DNA from: Malaya genurostris
Taxonomy: Eukaryota > Arthropoda > Insecta > Diptera > Culicidae
DNA: 64,000 bases
Reading direction: 5' to 3'
NCBI RefSeq assembly: GCF_030247185.1
Contig: NC_080571.1
Coordinates: forward strand, 141,327,999 to 141,391,998
Made by a program: the position numbers and the translations under genes. The stretch's first letter is position 1, and each line of letters begins with the position of its first letter. This document shows, piece by piece, positions 12,526-23,893 of this stretch. The notes under the pieces are model-generated. The model was not told the origin of the DNA and did not search any database. It saw nothing but the letters and a program-made list of their open reading frames with translations.

Positions 12526-12590
12526 ACACACACACACACGCACACACGGACACATACACACACACACACTGACACATACATACACACAGA
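12526..12590. repeat. (AC)n / ACAY-type microsatellite of M copy 1
   Basis: Imperfect CA-rich array with CACATACA and GACACA interruptions. This is the equivalent position to the one at which an R1-clade retrotransposon inserted in M copy 2. Confidence 0.95.
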
Positions 12591-12710
12591 CATTTTCTCA
12601 GTTCGTCGAACTGAGTCGAATGGTATATAATATTCGGCCCTCCGGGCCTCGGTTAAAAAGTCGATTTTCACAGTGATTGCATAGCCTTTCTATATGAGAA
12701 AGGCAAAAAT

Positions 12711-13600
12711 ATAATATAACGAAAGAAATGATATCGGCCCCAGTGACGGTGAATATGAGCGATAAACTTCCATCCATGTTTACATGGGGCCAAATATAGA
12801 GGAGTAAATGAATCCAGAAACGCAGATGTAGAAGTCCACCGGAATAAAATAATATGAAGAAAACTGAGTGATTAAGTGTGTTTGTGAACAAGGGGGATCG
12901 CGACCCCGGAATGAAATGCACTGATAATTTCTTAAGTGCAAATTACGCACTCAAATCAAGATTTCAATAAAACACAGACGACAATACGAAAATGTAAAAT
13001 TTTAAAACAACACATTCAACAAGGAATTAGAATCTAAGTTACTTTATGGTTACTCTTATTATCGGAAAGGTGTTAAAGTCCAGATTTAAGATTATTTTTA
13101 GAAAGGAAAAACAGGAACACACGCCAAAAGAACCAGCTCGGGTAGTCGGGGAGAGGAGCTACGGCATGGATACTATAACCGAACGGTTACTGTTTGGAAA
13201 CGACTCCAGTAATAGAACGGAAGGACGACTTCTAAAGCTATGGAGGCGAGGATGGTAAGGCATCATTAAAATGAATACGGCATTGAAGCTAGTTGTGGCA
13301 CAGTTTAGAAAAGATGGCATATACATTATTGAAATTAATAACTTGCAACAAGCATTGGCATGCCGCAACTACAATAATAAATTTCTTTCTACAGACAAAG
13401 TCGACCTGCATCTGATGATGATGATGGTCCCACCTCATACCCCTACAAAGGTGTGAGCTGAACGAGTTATCTAAGTGATAATTAATATTATTACATGCTT
13501 TAACCAGTAATCAAAAATTGAAACGAGCTGGTTAACTTAGCAGGCATAGATATTCCTTCGATAGAGCAGCTGAACAAAAAGAAATTACTATACTACATTA
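12711..13600. other. No recognised feature
   Basis: AT-rich unassigned sequence. ORFs at 13046-13258 and 13271-13456 lack known motifs. A (GAT)n tract at 13416-13429 precedes GGTCCCACCTCATACC, which may belong to an unlisted repeat. Confidence 0.4.
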
Positions 13601-13604
13601 TATA

Positions 13605-13740
13605 TTACAATTACTATCCAGGGTTGATCAAGAAAATTTCCAACCCGGGAAGATCCTTGAACAAATTAGGAATCGAACCCAATATCTCGACCAGTATCAG
13701 ACAATAATTCACCAGGCCCTTCCCGCCGGACCAGTTCATC
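13605..13740 (-). mobile_element. Feilai-like tRNA-derived SINE fragment
   Basis: On the minus strand the segment contains a B-box-like GGGTTCGATTCC (about 13672) followed by GATCTTCCCGGGTTGG and AAATTTTCTTGATC, which I recognise from memory as the body of Feilai-type SINEs of culicine mosquitoes. A box and tail are not clearly delimited. If correct it is one of the better organism markers here. Confidence 0.5.
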
Positions 13741-14116
13741 GTTATCACCACCAGCTACGATGGAATAACGAGACTGCGAATGAGCAGAGCCAAGCCCAAT
13801 TTCATCAACAACTGTAGATCCCAGCATAGCTCAAGAAAATCATAATTGGTCTCAAACAATAACATCTCTTAATTCAGCCTTATTCCATTTCTAGATTGTC
13901 TTTGACTGCTTTACGCGCGCGGGCTCAAACTTTTGTAGACATCTCATTTACTTTTTATCTTTATCAACTCTAAAATACTAATAACAAAAAAAAATCCATC
14001 ATCATCATACAGATCATAATAACTTCTAACATCTACAAAAAATAGTCAAAATACATTCTTCTTCATTTTACATAATTTTAAAGAAATAACATTATAATAT
14101 ATATTTTAAAATCGGT

Positions 14117-15391
14117 TCATAAGACAGATTTTACATGTGAAATACATAATTGTTTGAACTCATTTAGAGTTGTAGCACGTTTAATTTGTCTGGGCATCGA
14201 ATTGAAAAAATTTATTCCTTTGTACAGTAGCGAATTCTGTGATCTGCCTAATAGAAAGTTTGGTGTTCTTACATCTGATGCATTTCTGGTATTATATCTA
14301 TGTAAATCACTTCCTCTCTCAACTCGATCACACAAATATCGAGGCAGCATACCATTTATTAATTTAAAAATTAACACCATTGTTAAGTAATAAATTCTTT
14401 GTTTGACCGAAAGCCATTGTAATGCACTCAGCAGAAAAGTAGAGGAAGTGTATCTATTACATTTAAGTATCAATCGCATGACTTTATTTTGCAGTCGCTG
14501 TAATTGCATGATTTGTGTACTATTAGCAAGAAACAGAATGGATGGACAGAAGTCAATGTGTGGTGAAATGATTGATTTATACAGAAGAATTTTACTACTG
14601 ATCGTTAAATCATTTTTCAAACGACACAATACTCCGTACTTTTTGGCAATCTTCCTGATCACGTTATTAATGTGAGATTTGAATGTTAACTTTTCATCAA
14701 TTACGACTCCAAGGTACTTCATCTCTCTAACGCGTTCAATAATCTCACCATCAATTTCAACGTTAGCATCATGTCTAGTGCTCGCAGAAGAAATAACCAT
14801 GTATTTCGTCTTTGCGACATTCAATTTCAATTGCTTGAATTTTAACCAACGTGCTAGAGAATGTAGGTCTTCGTTTAAGTGTGCAACAGCTTCATTATAA
14901 TCCTTAGATGCAATAAACAGAACCGTGTCGTCAGCAAATAAATTGATATCACAAAACAGTAAAACTCGTTTCATATCATTAATATACATAATAAATAAAA
15001 TTGGTCCTAGGACACTGCCTTGAGGCACTCCAAGTGAGTTATCTAGAGAACTGGACACAAAATCGTTAAATACAGTCTTTTGTTTTCTATCATATAAATA
15101 GCTTTCAAACCATTTGTATGCTACTCCTTCAATGCCAAAGCGTTGTAGAGTTTGTAACAACAAAGGTCTTGAGATTGTTTCAAAAGCGCGCTTTAGATCC
15201 AAGAACACTGCAAGAATAGTCTCTTTAACTTCGATTCTCTCTTTCCATTTTGCTAATACCAGATTCAAAGCGGTTTCGCAAGAGTGTCCCTCTCGGTATC
15301 CAGATTGTTCCGGCATTAGCAAATTATTACCGTTCAAATAGTTCATCAACTGGTCCTTAACTACATGTTCCAATCTTCCCCGGCTGCACAC
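14117..15391 (-). pseudogene. CR1-like reverse transcriptase, N-terminally truncated, otherwise open
   Basis: A continuous 424-codon reading. It contains QSGYREGHSCETALN (fingers), AVFLDLKRAFETIS (first catalytic Asp), LGVPQGSVLGPILFIMYIND, LFADDT (YxDD equivalent), LKLNVAKTKYM, KYLGVVIDEKLTFKSHI and a C-terminal LHRYNTRNASDVR block typical of this type. The endonuclease and the first RT blocks that should precede it are missing; sequence upstream is ORF1. It makes a defective ORF2 product at best. Open length after truncation suggests a fairly recent copy, compared with the RT remnants elsewhere in the window. Confidence 0.85.
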
Positions 15392-16250
15392 TCAACAATA
15401 ATCGAGCCATCTTTACCGTTTTTAAAGTTACTAATCTTATGTGCTCTTGGATCTAGCTTGTCTTTTAAAAATTTCCTTGTATCATCACTCGTTTGTGATG
15501 TCTCGACTGGTTTTATCAAAATGAACGAGTCTTACTATTTTTATTACTTTTGTTCTTATTTGTAAATTTTCCAGACAGAACATTCGCATATGTCATTTTA
15601 TTATTTTTATTAAAAACCTCGTCATTATTTTTAAAATCGTTAATGTCCATACCTGTCGATTCATCTTCATTATCAGTCATTAACTTTCTTTTTCGTTTAG
15701 GATTACCATCAGACTCAGAGTAAGTCTTTCTTCCTACAACAACTTTTTTTCTGTTCACTACATCCAATTCATTATCATTTCGCTTAATACTCGAAATCAA
15801 GAAACCTTTCAAATCCTCCAACTTTCTGGCCACACTGTTTTCCAAGCATGTCATTTTACTCTCAAGAGTATTATTGTAGGATTTAATCAGTCTCTCAATT
15901 CCGTTCTCCAATGCGATGTTCATCTGCGATATGATGCTCTGCCGCTCACCAGCAAATGATTCCGCGATGGATCTCCTTCCTCATATAGCTACTGAACGAA
16001 TCTCCTTCCTCATATAGCTACTGAACGAATGATCACCACCACCAGACACCACATTAGATGCACCTGAAAGACATTCTCCACATTTATACAAAAGCATCGG
16101 AGTTTCGGAAAGCCAGTTCATCATTGCCTTCGTAAGGTTTGAACACTTCTGATGAAAACCATTATTACAAAAAGAACATACTATCCGATCCGATACTGTT
16201 AGCTTCTCTTTGCACCTGCCACACTCACCCATCATTTCTGCGCAAACCAA
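15381..16250 (-). pseudogene. CR1-like ORF1 with PHD-type zinc finger, frameshifted
   Basis: The N-terminal part (15981-16250) has CGRCKEKLTVSDRIVC, CNNGFHQKC and LYKCGEC, the C4-H-C3 spacing of a PHD finger as found in CR1-type ORF1 proteins. A 29-bp direct duplication at 15972-16029 shifts the frame. The next part (15516-15923) is lysine-rich, with KRKRKL and MTYANVLSG. A further frameshift near 15525 leads to SFILIKPVETSQTSDD and a region ending near 15375. The product would bind RNA or chromatin by family analogy; here it is broken. Confidence 0.75.
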
Positions 16251-16692
16251 ACGGTCCGAGACAGCAGAAGGATTCTATCACAATTTGATTCGGCACAATA
16301 GATGCACAAGTTATCATGATCGTCACTCACACATGGATGAATCTGCGAGGTACCTCAACGAAAAAAAATATACATAAACATGAAAACTTCTCTGTTAAAG
16401 GAAATTCAGTCAAGATAACATATAGACGAATAAATATATCGACAGATACACTTAAATGCATTGAAGTTATAAACATAGATTCAATTAATAAAACCTATTT
16501 CAATCCACCTAGTGGTGTAATGATGCCTTTCTCATATTACTCATTACATCATAAATATAACCGAGAAATTCGCAAAAACAACTGTTTATTGAATAGAAAT
16601 AGGAAAATTTGCTTGGACCTAATCTCACAAACTCTATAAATCCTGTTTACCCTGTAGTTCTGGAACCGAAAGTAGTGTCCACAATAAATTAA

Positions 16693-17391
16693 GGCCATCG
16701 TCCAAGTACCATGCGCGCGGGTGGTTTTAGAAAATTTTCGATGAAAATTTCGAAAAATTTGCCAAAACCAAAAACATACAGACCTTTGAAATACATTTAT
16801 CTATCTACAGGGTGAAAATGGCTGGAAAATTCGAAGGATTTTCCGAGTCTTATCAAAAATAGCTCTGAAAAATAAGTGTTTTTGTGATCTTTCACAATTA
16901 TCTGGAAAAATAAAGCGATGACATAAACTTTTTTTTTCAAATAAACTTTATTATGGATACACAGATTACATTCGGACACATTTTTGGAAAACCTTTTCAC
17001 GTTTTTCATAGAAAATCCACGAATTTCAAAAATTTCCACGAAATCGGTTATATGAAATTCGTTGATTTTCCATGAAAAGCGTGAAAAGGTTTTCCAAAAA
17101 TGTGTCCGAATGTGATCCTTGTTGCCAGCATGAGGTTTTTTTTGAAAAAAAAATTTCATTCCATCGAATTATTTTTTCAAATAATTGTGAAAAATTACAA
17201 AAAAAGCTCATTTTTTCAGCGCTATTTTTGATAAGACTCGTAAAATCCTCCGAATTTTCTAGTCATTTTCACCCTGTAGATAGATAAAAGTATTTCAAAG
17301 GTCTGTATGTTTTTGGTTTTGTCAAATTTTTCGAAATTTCCATCGAAAATTTCCTAAAACCACCCGCGCGCATGGTACTTGGACGATGGCC
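16693..17391. mobile_element. Foldback (palindromic) element with TTAA target duplication
   Basis: The whole 699-bp segment is a near-palindrome: the left half, starting GGCCATCGTCCAAGTACCAT, reappears in reverse complement in the right half with scattered differences, and the centre lies near 17042. It is flanked by TTAA at 16689-16692 and 17392-17395. Other M copies have a single AAATTAAGGAATTC at this site (for example 5893), which serves as the empty site. TTAA duplication is the hallmark of piggyBac-type transposition, so a non-autonomous piggyBac-like element is inferred. ORFs on both strands simply reflect the palindrome. Confidence 0.88.
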
Positions 17392-17440
17392 TTAAGGAAT
17401 TCCATATGAAACTGTAAGACTTTTCTTTTGAACCTATAAG

Positions 17441-17818
17441 GCCCATACTTGCATATCAGTCCCATATGGAAAATCGGCATGTCGAGAAAAAGACGATCAA
17501 AATTTTATTTTCAAATTTTTTGATTTATTGTGCTACCTAATGCTAAATCATAGTATTATTACATGAAATATCGGTAATACACCTTTGCTATTCCAGTATT
17601 GCAACAAATGAAATTATTGAAATTTGCACTGAATTGGACTGATATGCGGGTATTTCGTACATGGGACAGACATGAGTTGATATTTTTTTCACATTTTACA
17701 GAATAAACCCTCAACTTTTATTGAAATTTCTGAGAGTATATTGAGGATGGATTGCATTCCTCAAGCTAACTCAATATTATCGAAAATCGATATGGAACTG
17801 ATATGCGAGTATGGGCAG
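17441..17818. mobile_element. Small MITE with about 22-bp terminal inverted repeats
   Basis: GCCCATACTTGCATATCAGT at the left end is matched by ACTGATATGCGAGTATGGGC at the right end. Flanks are CCTATAAG and AGTATAAG, whereas uninterrupted M copies have one CTATAAGTTTGTG, so a 4-6 base TATA-type target duplication is likely. No ORF of note. Confidence 0.8.
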
Positions 17819-18126
17819 TATAAGTTTGTGAAAATCGATCCAAGAAAAGTAAGCGAGATCCTTTTTGCAGCTTTTTATCACTATTTCCAAACCGGATTCA
17901 GATAAACGGAATAGCCGAAGTTGGATCGCTTGCTACCAACAAATATGACCTACAAATTGGAACAATTTTGAACGTAGTTAAACCTATACTTACTATCTAA
18001 TGCTCTATTTCGATTAAACCAATTAAACTAAATCTAACAAATGAAACGAACCTGCGTTTCTGTTACTTTTGCTTATGTTAGTCAATCTAAACAGCGTGAA
18101 TCAGCAGCATAATACATGTAGTAAGA

Positions 18127-18315
<189 letters not shown>

Positions 18316-19284
18316 ACCTCACTACACAACGTGTACGAAATAGAACAAAGCACGCCATGTTCGTTTTGTGTTTTCGTCTTCTTTCGGTGTTGTACATATT
18401 GTCACTCTATATGGCGATTTGAAAACTTTGACACTCATCACCCTGTAACTGTGGAACCGGAAGTCGGATCCAAATGAAATTTCACAGTGGTAAATTTTAG
18501 GCAGTATGAACTTTAATTCATATCAAGATTTGTGAAAATCGGTTCAAGCATCGCAGAGAAATCGAGGTGAATTTAGTTTTATAAGTTTTTCTTCTCCACT
18601 TTCGGTGCTATCGGAACCGGAAAAGAGGGGACCAGTAAGGCCGAATTAAGTTTTCATGCTCACAAACTAACAAGCTCTGCAAACTAGAAGAATGTATCAG
18701 ACAGTTTTATGGGATTTGTACCTGTTTTTAACCATCGTTCGTGGAAAAATACTAATAAAATCGGTAATTTTAAAATTATAACGCTTTAGTTCCGGAACCG
18801 GAAGTCGGATCGAGATAAAATGTTCTACAAATTTCCAGGATATTGTAATATTTTTCATTTAAATCTTAGTTTGCGAAAATCGGTCGAGTTGTTCCAGAGA
18901 TAATTTAGTGTAAACTTTTTCTCAAATTTTCACATATTACCATATAACTCCGGAACCGAAAGTCACATTCAAATGAAATTCAATAGCAAACTATGGGACC
19001 ATAATACCATTTATTTGAATCTTAATTTGTGAAAACCGGTTAAGCAATCTCTGAAAAAAGTGAGTGCATATTTTTTTTATTTTTTTGGTACATATCATAG
19101 TATATCTCCGGAACCGGAAGTCGGATCGGAATGAAATTCAACAGCAGGCTATGGGACTATAAGACCTTTCATTTGAATCTTTGTTTGTGAAAATCGGTTC
19201 AGTCATCTCTGAGAAAAGTGAGTGCATATTTTTGTTACATAAAACACACATACACACACACGGACGACTACACATACACACACA

Positions 19285-19523
19285 TGGGGCAGCAGGGACT
19301 ATGTCTAAGGGCTTGCCGACCCCTCCCCCGGCAACTGCGAGTTGTAGGGCTTGCCTAGGATGCGGTGGGGTTTGGCAGTGGGCTCTGCTAATCCTCTACA
19401 AAAAGCTGCATGTATCCGCAAGCAAGTCCTACCAAAGCGATCGTGTGCCGCTCAAAGTGCACAAGCCCAACGGGAGTGCCGACTCGGCACGTTAGGACTA
19501 GCCATAAGGGGGACCCATATAAA
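19285..19523 (+). promoter_or_regulatory. 5' UTR of the R1-clade element
   Basis: GC-rich leader between the AC array and the preferred ORF1 start. Non-LTR elements usually carry an internal promoter in the 5' UTR, but no specific motif is recognisable. The ORF1 frame stays open upstream to an ATG at 19410, so part of this region could be coding. Confidence 0.5.
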
Positions 19524-20942
19524 ATGAGCTTTTCATCAACAACATCGGCGTCGAGTAAGGAGGTAAACCCTTTCGCAAGAGGAGGTTTGAGGAGGTCTCC
19601 ATCCAGAACGGGTGCGAGAGAGGAGAGCGAGGCAGTAGCTGAGGAGACGAGTGACAGCAATGTCCACGTCAAACCAGTGAACCAGCCTGAGTCCCAGCAA
19701 GGGAAGGAAATAATCAAGCCGAGTATGACAGCGGTCATAGAACAACTCGACGCGATTATTGAATTCGCGCAGGAGAAATCCAACATCAGCAAGGAGCTGA
19801 AGGCGAACTTGCTGAAGCTACGTAAGGCCGTGAACGTAGCTAAAAGGGACCAAGAGGCGTTGATAGTGCGGCTAGAGGGTGGCGGAAAGTCGGAGAAGTG
19901 TTCTCAAACAGAGCCCTTCACCTTCGATACCGACAAAAAACAGGAGGCGGTCGACTATGCGCTCCGGCTCACGATTGAGCGGAATAAACAGCGCCGAAAA
20001 CGCGCCAGGGATTCTCCAGGCAGTGAACGCCTGAATCCCAAGGCCAAAAGGAGCAAAGACCATGGCGGAAATGATGGGGCGAAGGAACGTGGCGAGGGGC
20101 TCAACCCAAACCTCGGCACTCGAACCCCGGATCCGAGCCATGTAAGCGAACCCGGCGAGAATCCATGGGTGAAGGTCGCCAAAAAGAAAAAGGTCCCAAA
20201 AGAGGCCGGGCTCATTCCCGCGAGGAAGGCTAGGGACAAAGGAGAGGCTTTGTTGGTTAAGGTCGACAAAGAAAAGTACGCCGATGTGCTCAAGGCCATG
20301 CGGAGCGAGGCAAAGCTAGCCGAGCTTGGCAAAGAGGTTCGCAGCATTCGTCGTACGAAGACGGGAGAGATGCTGCTCGAGCTTAAAAAGGGAGCTCAGG
20401 GCGGAACGGAGCTTGTTGCGCTTGCCCAACAAGTCCTGGGCGATACGGCCGAAGTTAAAGCCCTGCGTAACGAGCTTGCACTCCAGTGCAAACGGTTGGA
20501 CGAAATCGCCACCGCAGAAGAACTTGCCATGGCCATCAAGGAGCAAGGAGGTGTGGATGTCTCACGGGAATCCATCCGCATGAGGAAAGGACCACAGGGC
20601 ACCCAGATAGCTACATTTAAGCTATCGGCCACGGAAGCCAATAAGGTCCTCAAAGTGGGCAGGCTAAAGGTCGGATGGTCGGTATGCCCAGTGACCGCTT
20701 ACCAACCGCCGTTGGTCGACATGTGCTTCAGGTGTTTCGAACCTGGCCACAAGTCGTGGAATTGCAAAGGCCCAGACCGGAGCAACCTCTGCAAGCGTTG
20801 CGGCGGCGAGGGGCACAAGGCGTATGCATGCGAAAGAACGCCACGTTGCATGCTATGCGCGAGCAAGAAGAAGGCCACAAACCACGTCATGGGCGGACAT
20901 ACTTGCTCAACAAGTGGAGGGAGTGAATCAGCATGCAAGTAG
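19524..20942 (+). CDS. R1-clade ORF1, gag-like nucleic-acid-binding protein
   Basis: A 472-residue product if the ATG at 19524 (context AAAATG) is used; an in-frame ATG at 19410 would give 510 residues. The first half is charged and low-complexity, with KKKKVPKEAG and RKRARDSP basic stretches. The middle (residues about 220-390) forms the conserved gag-like region. The C-terminus has three knuckles: CFRCFEPGHKSWNC (from about 401), CKRCGGEGHKAYAC (about 423) and CMLCASKKK (about 442). It should coat element RNA in the ribonucleoprotein. The stop lies 10 bases inside ORF2 (ATGCAAGTAG overlap), suggesting coupled translation or frameshifting. No lesion is seen, so this is the most intact gene in the window. 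Confidence 0.88.
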   Translation: MSFSSTTSASSKEVNPFARGGLRRSPSRTGAREESEAVAEETSDSNVHVKPVNQPESQQGKEIIKPSMTAVIEQLDAIIEFAQEKSNISKELKANLLKLRKAVNVAKRDQEALIVRLEGGGKSEKCSQTEPFTFDTDKKQEAVDYALRLTIERNKQRRKRARDSPGSERLNPKAKRSKDHGGNDGAKERGEGLNPNLGTRTPDPSHVSEPGENPWVKVAKKKKVPKEAGLIPARKARDKGEALLVKVDKEKYADVLKAMRSEAKLAELGKEVRSIRRTKTGEMLLELKKGAQGGTELVALAQQVLGDTAEVKALRNELALQCKRLDEIATAEELAMAIKEQGGVDVSRESIRMRKGPQGTQIATFKLSATEANKVLKVGRLKVGWSVCPVTAYQPPLVDMCFRCFEPGHKSWNCKGPDRSNLCKRCGGEGHKAYACERTPRCMLCASKKKATNHVMGGHTCSTSGGSESACK

Positions 20943-23893
20943 TACAGCTGAACCTTAATCACTGTGCAGCTGGCCAGCAATTGCTGCACCAGTCAGTGAC
21001 GGAATGGGGCATTGATGTCGCGATTCTTTCGGATCCCTATCACACACCGGTAGATAACGGGAACTGGGTGTCTGACGAAGCCAAGACGGTGGCGATCTTG
21101 ACGACTGGTCGATACCCAGTGCAAGAGGTGGTGAAAACACAAGCGGAGGGAGTAGCCATAGCTAAGGTAAACGGAGTTTACTATTGTAGCTGCTACGCTC
21201 CACCGAGATGGTCAATAGACCAGTTCACTCGGATGGTCGACATGTTGACCGCAGACCTGGTGAGTCGGAAGCCGGTGGTGATAGCCGGAGACTTCAATGC
21301 CTGGGCAACGGCTTGGGGCAGCCGCTTCACCAATAGGAGAGGACAGACGTTACTGGAGGCCCTCGCCAAGTTGGACGTCATGTTAGCGAATGATGGACTG
21401 AAAAGTACCTTCCAGCGGAACGGAGTCCAGTCGTTTATCGACCTGACTTTCTGTAGTCCCGGCCTAGCTGGAGATCTTAATTGGAGAGTTAATGATGGCT
21501 ACACCCATAGCGACCATCTAGCCATTCGCTACACGATCAACCAATTGGCGAGAAACACAAGGAGGAGTAATACTCCCAAAACTCTAGCGTGGAAGGTGGC
21601 TAACTTCGACCGCGAAACGTTTTGCGCTGCCCTTGAACTAGAGGAGCACAACGCGAACCTGAGAGGGGACGAGTTGGTCGCTATCTTGTCACGGGCGTGT
21701 GACGCGACCATGCCTAGAAAGGCTCAACCGAGGACCAATAGACCACCGGTCTACTGGTGGAACGAGCAAATTGCACGCCTTCGCGCATCCTGCCTCAGGG
21801 CTAGAAGAAGGATGCAAAGAGCTCGATCAGCGGAGATGAGGATGGGGAGGAACACGGCATTCAAAGCGGCGATAATAGCACTAAACAAGGCCATCTGCGC
21901 AAGTAAAAGAGCCTGTTTCGACAAGCTATGCGAGGGAGCCAACTCCAACCCATGGGGCGATGCCTACAGGATGGTGATGGCCAAAACGAGAGGGGCGCTA
22001 GCACCCCCTGAACGTAGTCCGGCGAGGTTGAAGGAAATCATAACGGTTCTCTTTCCCCACCACGACACGTCCCCCTGGCAGCCAGCTCCGCTACCAGCGA
22101 ATGAAGTCGTAAAGGTGACGAACGAGGAGTTGCTCACTGCGGCGAGATCACTCGATACAAAGAAAGCCCCGAGGCCAGACGGTATCCCGAACGTGGCTCT
22201 AAAGGCGGCTATAATGACAAAACCGGACATGTTCAGGGAGGTCATACAGAGATGTCTGGACGAGCGTATGTTCCCAGACATTTGGAAAAGATATACTATA
22301 CTATTACCGAAACCTGGGAAACCCCCAGGGGATCCTTCGGCGTATAGACCAATCTGTCTGATAGACACTGTGGGTAAGCTCCTTGAGAAAATCATCCTCA
22401 ACAGGCTAGCCCCCTTCATAGAGGAGGCAGGAGGACTGTCCGGTCAACAGTACGGGTTCCGCAGAGGCAGGTCGACGGTGGACGCCATAACATCGGTGGT
22501 AACCACGGCGGAGGTAGCTATACAGCCCAAACGACGAGGGATCCGCTACTGTGCGGTTGTAATACTAGACGTCAAGAACGCGTTCAATAGTGCTTGCTGG
22601 GCAGACAATGCTGATTCCCTACTTCGACTAGGAGTACCGGAAGGGCTGTACAAGATTCTGGAAAGCTACTTCCAGAACCGAGTATTGCTCTATGAGACCG
22701 ACGAAGGCACACGTAGCACTCCAATCACGGCTGGAGTACCACAGGGATCTATCTTGGGCCCGATCCTGTGGAATATAATGTACGATGGAGTACTGAGGTT
22801 GAGGCTCCCTCCGGGTGTCAAGATAGTCGGGTTCGCGGACGACGTCACGCTGACAGTCTACGGCGAATCCATCGAAGAGGTCGAACTGAGTGCATCACAC
22901 TCAATCTGCTTGGTGGAGGACTGGCTGCGTAGCAGGAAACTGCAACTCGCGCACCACAAAACAGAAGTGATGGTGGTAAACAACCGCCAATCGGAACAGG
23001 AGGCGCTGGTACATGCCGGAGATTGCGTGATCCCCTCCAAGAGATCACTGAAGCAATTGGGTGTGATGCTTGACGACAAACTCAGTTTCAGCAAGCACGT
23101 TGAATACGCCTGCAAGCGCGCATCAACAGCGATCGCGGCGCTCTCTCGTTTGATGGCCAACAGCTCGCCTGTGCGCTCCAGTAAACGAAGGTTACTGGCA
23201 GGAGTGGCATTTTCGATCCTCAGGTACGGCAGCCCGGTATGGGCGTCGGCACTGAATGTGGAACGCAACGCACAGATGCTGGAGAGTACGCATAGACTGA
23301 TGTGTCTTCGCGTAATCAGTGCATACCGCACTGTATCGAGGGATGCGGCCTGCGTGGTTGCAAGCATGATGCCTATCAGTCTGTTAGTGAAGGAAGACGC
23401 GGAGCGCTACAGCATGCGAGGAGACAGGAACGCCCGTAGGGCCTCCAAAGCCGCTTCTCTACGCAGATGGCAACAAGAGTGAGACAGCTCAACCAAGGGC
23501 AGGTGGACACATCGGCTCATACCTAGGGTCTCGAGCTGGTTAGATAGACCTCACGGAGAAGTGAACTTCGGCCTGACGCAGTTCCTCACAGGGCACGGGT
23601 GCTTCAGATGGTACCTCCACAGGTTCGGCCACGCGACATCCCCTGTATGTCCTGGCTGCCCAGACGAGATCGAGACGGCTGAACACGTCTTGTTCGCATG
23701 TTCCCGTTTCGCGGCTCAAAGGAGTGAGCTACTGGAGGCATGCGGCAGGGACACCACACCGGAAAACCTGATCCAGAGAATGTGCCACTGCGTAGAGAAC
23801 TGGAACGCAGTGTCGACCGCGGCATCCCAAATTGTGGGAATATTGCAGCGGAAATGGAGTGCGGATCAACAACAGGTCAGCCGCGTACCGTAG
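20933..23893 (+). pseudogene. R1-clade ORF2 (endonuclease-RT), one nonsense codon
   Basis: The reading starts at the ATG overlapping the ORF1 stop. Residues 1-225 form an AP-type endonuclease: LNLNHC, GDFNAWATAWGS (about 119), SFIDLTF and THSDHLAI (about 192). RT follows, with LPKPGKPPGDPSAYRPI, QQYGFRRGRSTVDA, AVVILDVKNAFNSA, GVPQGSILGPILWN and FADDV (634-638). A C-terminal CPGCPDEIETAEHVLFAC motif begins near residue 906. The frame is open for 849 codons, meets TGA at 23480-23482 where related proteins usually have tryptophan (TGG), then continues in frame to 23893. A single G-to-A change would explain it. The protein would nick AC-repeat DNA and prime reverse transcription; loss of the C-terminal finger probably disables it. 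Confidence 0.9.

Larger units (their letters stand above)
13985..16262 (-). mobile_element. CR1-like non-LTR retrotransposon with internal deletion
   Basis: Minus-strand element consisting of ORF1 (PHD finger plus charged region) joined to the second part of the RT; endonuclease and the RT N-terminus have been lost. The 3' side ends near a short GAT-type repeat (13998-14009) and an A/T run at 13985-13993. Clade assignment is by motif reading only. Confidence 0.7.

Noticed and set aside
16797..17287. Two overlapping readings of 120 and 71 codons that resemble each other
   Set aside because: Both arise from the two halves of the palindromic foldback element.
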